A stretch of 10,465 nucleotides of DNA from Botryococcus braunii (lineage: Eukaryota > Chlorophyta > Trebouxiophyceae), in the NCBI GenBank assembly GCA_002005505.1, contig MVGU01002120.1, positions 1 to 10,465 of the forward strand, read 5' to 3'. Of this stretch, positions 6,197-10,465 are shown piece after piece. The first letter of the stretch is position 1, and every line of letters begins with the position of its first letter. Both the position numbers and the translations under genes were made by a program. Under the pieces are notes generated by a model. That model had not been told where the DNA came from. It searched no databases and saw nothing but the letters and a program-made list of their open reading frames with translations.

Positions 6197-9114
6197 CTGC
6201 AACAAAATGATGTTATTAAGCACCTCACCGAATGTCGATCGCGTTTGCGAGTGTGATCCTGGGGGTCGTCTAGTGCCTCGCCCAAAAAAGCATGGATTGT
6301 TCACGTGATTGCATATAGCCAAAATTCGAGTCAATGCACTGTAACCTCTGCTGTCATCACAACTTACATCCAGTTATTGGCCATCATTTGACCCCGTTAA
6401 ACAAAGAAGCAATGTTTAAATGTCATCCGAAAAGAACTGCAGATGGCTCTTCTGGCTGCTGTCTTTCCCTGAGGATCTTGCGGAAAAGTCCTGCTTGTAG
6501 ATGCTTGGCTTGCGGTTTTAATTATTTCAATTGAGATGTCAAAGAACTGACAATGGGGAGGTAGTTGGGATCTGACTTCGTTGTCCACCATAGGACCGCA
6601 GAGATCATTACCAGTCACGCAGCGAATCCGCTGCTTTGGGGATTCTGCACCGGCCATCCTGGGAGGTTGATATTGGTCGGGACAACTGTAGTTTACCCTT
6701 GCAACGGTTCATAGGGACGACGGACGATAAACAACATCCTGCCAGCCATATACGTTCAACCGGAAGATCGAGAGACACGGTTAGTTGTTCTGTCCATTAA
6801 AGGTCCATGCAAGCTCCCGTAATTGCAGTGTGAGCTCCTATACGTGAAATTCGTGTGTTCTTTAATGTACTCTCCTGGATACAGCCTATATACATCATCC
6901 AAAACACCTGACCTATCAATTATAATCTCGCAAGGGGAGCTCAGAATGTGTGCAGGAATAACTTCAACATCACGAGGAATCGTATATTTTCTTCCCACGT
7001 ACATGTTGGGCTTGAACAAGAGCTGCTGAGACAGTCAAAGACTTTGCTTCAGAGTCTGTGGTAATCACACAGTTCAGACAACACAAGAACGAAAGACCTT
7101 CACGTGCGCCTGCAGAAGTTTGTTCTTTGTCCCATGCAAATAACCACATGCAGCATGTGAATTTGTCCTCCCACATTAGGAAGCCAGCCTTTGCATTGTA
7201 TGCCCCAAGGTAACTGTCTAAAAGATGTTCAGAGTTTCAGTTTCAGCTAACATCACCTTCGACATCATTTTTCAAATCGGATATTCTTTCTTTCCAAATC
7301 TTGTGATGACAGTTGCATTTGCACAACAACATGTCACGATGCTCTTGAATGGAAGGCCTAATTGCGCCTTGCAGAACTTTCTCTGCGAAGCGGTAACCCA
7401 TGATGTTGTCATCCTGCCGCATGCAAGCTATCTGATCTGTTGCAGGTGAGCTTACAGGAAATATGTTTTTCCAATAATCCAAAAAAATGCCCGCTGTGAA
7501 TGCCATGAATCAAACTGCAAACCCCGCAGAAATAAGAGCTATAGGTTCAGGATATCACTCTTGACACATCCCGACATACATTGATGTCATACAGATTTCA
7601 ACAGTGGGAGCCACGATGGATGCTTTCTCAGCCCTTCCATGCATGTGTAGTCCAGGTGGTATGTAAACAAATGACCGGTCTGATAATGCGGTTGCTTAGC
7701 TGGCTGATCGTGATCACATTGTACGCTGCAGCCAAGATGACCACAGTTGAGCACTCAGAACCCACATGTTTTAGGATTTGCCTAAAGGTTTTCATTGAAG
7801 ATCAGACTAGCAACTCGGCAAATCCATGATGCACCGTTTCGGGCACGCAGGACCTCTGACACCAGCAAAAGACGTCCTGACATCTATATATGTAATCGAT
7901 GTATATATTTATGCGAATTATGTCAGATCGGGAATCGCAGCTTGTTGCGAAAATTGAGAATTGCGATTTATGTCAATTAATTCAGAAGTGGGATTGGGAC
8001 CACATACCTCATTAATAGGATGCATTTCTATGGTGCCTTCCAAACTTTACCGTGGCAGCTGCAGTCTGCTCCTGTACGGAAGAAAGGATCGCAGCGGGTC
8101 TCAACAATCACGCCATTGCATGACAGGACTGGCAACATTAAGGTATCAGCCCGCACCCAAACGCTCTGCCATGCTGTCATGACTCCATCTCTGAATTCAG
8201 AGATGGCCTGCAGAGATACGATTACCTTGAATGCATGTATGTCATGTGGTTCACTGACCTTCATGCTAGACGTCTTTGACAACTGTGATTTTCACAACAA
8301 ACAACTACCAGGAACAATTCATATTGGGAGGTCAAGTACCCTGCATTTTGAGATGCCCCCACCAACCCACTTCCCATATGGAACAAGACAGAAAGGAAAG
8401 TCAATACTAATAATTAGGGCATATATCTACCGGCAATGTAATCAGTCAGTCAGTCCATCCAATTTAGAATAAAAGCCAGGGCATATCATGACCGCACCAT
8501 GTACAGTGCATGTGAGTACCCGGAACCCCGGGCTATTGACAAAACGTGACGGTGAAACATTGCTAGCCACATGACAAGGAAAGGCAGGGAGGGGAATGAT
8601 ACAGGGTGCATCCCATTTGTAAAGAAACTTGCTGTACAACTCTCAATTTGTAAATTATCATGGACTGGAGGCTCTGTGTCAGCAATAGGCTCGCAATGGA
8701 CACCCAAGATATTGAGTATGCGGACAGGCACAACAACGAGAGATCAACTTCAATTCCCTGCACATTACTTGAGAGCAGTTTACTCCATGTCATATCAGGA
8801 ACGGTGTAAAGTAGAGTTATAGATACTAAGACTACTGTGATAATGATAGACAACGATCGTCTAAGAATAAACACCGTCCCTCAATACGCATGTCAAACTA
8901 TGTTAAATCATGAGATTTGCGATCTCAGCTTCTTTTGTTTATTGCAATATGCATTATTCTGCATTGCATCCCATCACCCTTGCGGTGAGCTCAATGAGAG
9001 GCTACGGTACTGGCCTTTACCTGAGATGCATTCCCAGCCGCCCAAACAAGCAAAGAAGATGCCCCCGGGCGATGCATATGGTTGTTTGCTGAAGACTCTG
9101 TCGGTCTCGAGCAT
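5967..9114 (-). CDS. Unidentified cysteine-rich protein with hydrophobic helices at both ends; split gene
   Basis: I do not recognise the family. Joining the exons listed below gives about 386 codons from the ATG at 9112-9114 to the edge of the mannosidase domain, with compatible phases at each junction and no internal stop. The N-terminus (GGIFFACLGGW, then VVLVSITLLY) looks like a membrane anchor. The middle contains Cys clusters (SCNGVIVETRCDPF, GADCSCH, CKCNCHH, FTCCMW, FLCCLNC) that suggest a disulfide-bonded lumenal or extracellular domain, or metal binding. The end carries a second helix (HIVIYIGVFIFTVV). There is no in-frame stop before beta-mannosidase exon 1, so the gene may be fused to it or may splice out of the last exon. 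The model rests on frames, splice sites and phases only. Confidence 0.42.
6197..6611 (-). other. Putative intron, with an alternative read-through frame
   Basis: Starts gtaatg and ends tttgttgcag. The minus-strand frame stays open from 6658 down to 6397 and could be a terminal exon of the unknown gene instead. A 66-codon plus-strand frame shows nothing recognisable. Confidence 0.35.
6612..6658 (-). CDS. Unknown gene, short exon
   Basis: Acceptor atcaacctcccag ends at 6659. Reads MAGAESPKQRIRCVT and ends at donor ACTG|gtaatg; phase 2 in, phase 1 out, matching both neighbours. Alternatively the frame runs on (GNDLCGPMVDNEVRSQLPP) to a stop near 6397, which would make it terminal. Confidence 0.35.
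6844..7022 (-). CDS. Unknown gene, exon
   Basis: Acceptor gactgtctcagcag ends at 7023 after a 46-base intron. Reads LLFKPNMYVGRKYTIPRDVE, then VIPAHILSSPCEIIIDRSGV and LDDVYRLYPGEYIKEHTNF, with donor AC|gtatag at 6843, phase 2. NFT is a possible N-glycosylation site. If the donor is not used, the frame runs 29 more codons to a TGA at 6756-6758, which would make this the last exon of the gene. Confidence 0.48.
7069..7217 (-). CDS. Unknown gene, exon
   Basis: Follows acceptor aacatcttttag (ends at 7218) after an intron of only 39 bases. Reads D|SYLGAYNAKAGFLMWEDKFT, then CCMWLFAWDKEQTSAGAREG and LSFLCCLNC, ending at donor TGT|gtgatt. Other phase-1 donors (for example GAAG|gtcttt at 7092) exist but do not fit the next exon. 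Two Cys-Cys pairs suggest disulfides. Confidence 0.45.
7257..7436 (-). CDS. Unknown gene, exon with a CKCNCHH cluster
   Basis: Acceptor cacctgcaacag ends at 7437. Reads D|QIACMRQDDNIMGYRFAEKV, then LQGAIRPSIQEHRDMLLCKC and NCHHKIWKERISDLKNDVE, ending GAAG|gtgatg. Phase 1 in and out. The frame continues only five codons into the intron before a TGA. Confidence 0.5.
7437..8050 (-). other. Putative intron of the unknown gene
   Basis: Bounded by gtaaag and ctgcaacag. AT-rich, with no supportable gene in either direction. Confidence 0.45.
8051..8207 (-). CDS. Unknown gene, exon with clean splice borders
   Basis: Acceptor cgtatctctgcag ends at 8208 and donor CCACG|gtaaag starts at 8050. Reads AISEFRDGVMTAWQSVWVRA, then DTLMLPVLSCNGVIVETRCD and PFFRTGADCSCH; phase 0 in, phase 1 out. 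A 150-codon plus-strand frame (8020-8472) overlaps it, but the minus-strand version has both splice sites and fits its neighbours. The first 22 exon-side bases form a perfect palindrome. Confidence 0.5.
8185..8206. repeat. 22-bp perfect palindrome
   Basis: The half-site ccatctctgaa is followed directly by its exact reverse complement. It sits at the very start of the exon at 8051-8207, next to the acceptor. Confidence 0.95.
8208..8602 (-). other. Putative intron of the unknown gene
   Basis: Bounded by gtatca and tatctctgcag, 395 bases. Contains a short cagt triplicate near 8443-8455. Frames across it on the plus strand have no motif. Confidence 0.42.
8603..8673 (-). CDS. Unknown gene, exon
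   Basis: Acceptor ttgctgacacag ends at 8674. The exon reads PPVHDNLQIESCTASFFTNG, then MHP, up to donor CCT|gtatca at 8602, phase 0. The intron before it would be 110 bases. This split avoids the frameshift that an unspliced 8603-8834 exon (232 bases, one short of in-frame) would require. The same frame is open further upstream, so the 5' border is not certain. Confidence 0.38.
8784..8834 (-). CDS. Unknown gene, short exon completing the N-terminal helix
   Basis: Acceptor tatcattatcacag precedes 8834, and phase 1 matches the previous donor. It reads V|VLVSITLLYTVPDMTW and ends at donor A|gtaaac (8783). The hydrophobic run extends the first membrane helix. If this donor is not used, the frame runs on as KLLSSNVQGIEVDLS and then needs a one-base shift to reach VPVRILNILGVHCEP. 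Confidence 0.35.
9021..9114 (-). CDS. Unknown gene, putative first exon
   Basis: Reads MLETDRVFSKQPYASP, then GGIFFACLGGWECIS, and ends with a good donor TCTCAG|gtaaag at 9020, phase 1. The ATG has an A three bases upstream (atcaaaATG) and a stop in the same frame just before it (9121-9123), which favours it as the start. That stop overlaps a possible acceptor (cttaatag), so an earlier exon cannot be excluded. A competing frame covers the same bases but has no splice support. Confidence 0.42.
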
Positions 9115-9210
9115 TTTGATCTATTAAGCGGACTTTGTTGGCCTCTGCACAACCAACACACCTCTGCTCAATGAATGGCCTTCTCCCAACGAAACCTTCC
9201 CTTAAAGAAC

Positions 9211-9261
9211 TTCGCTTGATGTCGAACATCCCGTATATACGGACGTTTGACATCAAACGAA
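9211..9261. repeat. Inverted repeat (hairpin 1), arms about 24-26 bases
   Basis: The left arm (ttcgcttgatgtcgaacat...) and right arm (...acgtttgacatcaaacgaa) pair over about 25 positions with three mismatches and one bulge. The centre ccgtatatacgg is itself a perfect palindrome. In RNA the substitution mismatches would be G-U pairs on at least one strand. Confidence 0.85.
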
Positions 9262-9301
9262 ATCCCGGAAACTTACCAATATGTTGGTAAGTTCCCGGGA
9301 T
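9262..9301. repeat. Inverted repeat (hairpin 2), 18-base arms, 4-base loop
   Basis: The left arm atcccggaaacttaccaa and right arm ttggtaagttcccgggat differ at one position, with loop tatg. It starts one base after hairpin 1 ends. Confidence 0.92.
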
Positions 9302-9594
9302 GCTTATCTGGTGTGTGGGCCAAACACTAGGGATCCCAAGCGCATTGTTGAAACTTAAACGTAGGCTAACATTTGTTGGTGTCCACAATGGACTGCGTGG
9401 TGTACGCAAATGTTGCAGAGGCAAACAGAAATGGAGTCCAAAGATGGCTCCACTACAAGGAAATGGGATCCATATATGATCTAGTGCAAACTTATTTTAT
9501 TTGAAGCAATGGCATGAATACGTGATGTCGCCACTAAATTCTGCATAATAAAACCAATAGCATGGTGAACTCTAAATCTGCACCATGTTGCCTA

Positions 9595-9732
9595 CTAAAT
9601 CACCCTTGGCCTGAATTTCTGGTACAAAGCTCCATAGGGCAAGACGACTTTCCATCCCTCGCCAACAGGAGTGTAAACCGTGAACAGTGTCATTGGGTAG
9701 GCCTCTGCCGACCCACTCCGACCATGTACGTC
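9595..9732 (-). CDS. Third gene, putative last exon (unknown family)
   Basis: Acceptor gggggacttttgcag ends at 9733. The exon reads DVHGRSGSAEAYPMTLFTVY, then TPVGEGWKVVLPYGALYQKF and RPRVI, with TAG at 9595-9597. It is 46 codons including the stop. The alternating hydrophobic pattern suggests two beta strands. I do not recognise the family. A longer frame in the same strand (9572-9805) and a plus-strand frame overlap it but lack splice support. Phase 0 agrees with the previous exon. Confidence 0.55.
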   Translation of the reverse strand, partial: DVHGRSGSAEAYPMTLFTVYTPVGEGWKVVLPYGALYQKFRPRVI

Positions 9733-9946
9733 CTGCAAAAGTCCCCCGCTTTGTCAATTTCAGGCTGGCAGAATTGTAGGAACCACCGCTAAAAACCAAC
9801 CGCATCAGCTAGCCCCGTCGGACATTCTCCTATTGTCTAGGACTTGGGAGAACACTGCTGTCATACAGAATGGAGCAATTGTTCACATGATCACACCTCA
9901 AGCCTCGTTGCTTTCACCGGAAGGGTATGAATGGCTTGCTGGTTAC

Positions 9947-9999
9947 CGGTTTGCTGGAAAAGGGTGGGTATCCCTTTCTTGCATCAAAATCAACGGTAA
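9947..9999 (-). CDS. Third gene, putative penultimate exon
   Basis: Preceded by the strong acceptor cgctttcttctttag and followed by donor AAACCG|gtaacc at 9946. Reads TVDFDARKGYPPFSSKP. Phase 1 in, phase 0 out, joining the last exon after a 214-base intron. Short but well bounded. Confidence 0.5.
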
Positions 10000-10275
<276 letters not shown>

Positions 10276-10465
10276 AGCGTCGTGCATTATCGTTGAGGAT
10301 ATCGGCCCACCTATATTCGGCAATTTCGAAGTCACGCATCCAGGGCTGCAAAATGAAGTCAAATCCGCAGGAGCTCTCGACAACCCAATCTGCGACGGCT
10401 TGAAGGTAGGGGGTAGACTCGAGAAGAGGTTGCCGATCCCAACATTCACCCCGCTGCCGCCCTTC
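10276..10465 (-). CDS. Third gene, partial exon at the right edge
   Basis: One frame is open from the window edge: LLESTPYLQAVADWVVESS, CGFDFILQPWMRDFEIAEY and RWADILNDNARR. It is rich in tryptophan and acidic residues, as expected for a folded protein. A second open frame in the same strand is Ser/Pro-rich and less convincing. Phase 1 donors that fit the next exon are CGCT|gtgaac (ends 10276) and CACA|gttttc (ends 10252, adding ELIETTH). The exon continues to the right of the window. Family unknown. Confidence 0.5.

Larger units (their letters stand above)
9115..9594. other. Region between the third gene and the unknown gene
   Basis: About 480 bases after the stop of the gene on the right and before the proposed ATG of the unknown gene, all read on the minus strand. 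It should hold the 3' end of one gene and the promoter of the other. I see no clear TATA box. Two adjacent hairpins at 9211-9301 are its main feature. A 135-codon minus-strand frame (9017-9424) crosses them; its right part is made of hairpin sequence. Confidence 0.45.

Noticed and set aside
8020..8472. 150-codon plus-strand frame
   Set aside because: The opposite strand carries a better bounded exon in the same place and this frame has no recognisable motif.
9017..9424. 135-codon minus-strand frame
   Set aside because: Part is the translated hairpin pair; the splice-compatible frame at 9021-9114 differs from it.

Overview
The window is eukaryotic nuclear DNA. It has spliceosomal introns with GT-AG borders, long microsatellites and homopolymer runs, and no bacterial-style operon, CRISPR array or recognisable insertion sequence. 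Every coding signal I can support lies on the minus strand, so genes read from high to low coordinates. I cannot name the organism. The long introns and simple repeats fit a large, intron-rich genome such as a multicellular alga or other complex eukaryote.

Region 1 to about 6150 holds the 5' half of a glycoside hydrolase family 2 (GH2) beta-mannosidase of the lysosomal/true beta-mannosidase type. Five well-conserved exons (5827 upward, 4673-4851, 3575-3704, 2734-2877, 1874-2056) and two more degraded ones (784-931 and 1-161, the latter running off the left edge) are separated by introns of about 0.6-1 kb. The family motifs appear in the right order: VPGY, a WTF strand, DLVLDGIDTVADV-LNG, DFGWDWGPAF, QPLY, GFRT, and a WGGG-type segment. 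At least two exons contain single-base frame breaks inside conserved motifs, so the copy is either a decaying gene or a sequence with indel errors.

Region 5967 to 9114 holds a second set of minus-strand exons (about 386 codons if joined as proposed) for a cysteine-rich protein I do not recognise, with a hydrophobic helix at each end. The splice phases agree at every junction. The last exon stays open, in frame, into the first beta-mannosidase exon. The two may therefore be one fused gene, or the last part may be the signal-anchor leader of the mannosidase. Two of the proposed introns here are very short (39 and 46 nt).

Region 9595 to 10465 holds the last three exons of a third minus-strand gene of unknown family, ending with a TAG at 9595-9597. 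Between it and the second gene are two adjacent near-perfect hairpins (9211-9301). Repeats include a G-run, CT/CA tracts, a compound CA/CG/TG inverted tract of about 190 bp, a 31-base T run and a GA microsatellite of about 110 bp that lies in an intron of the third gene.
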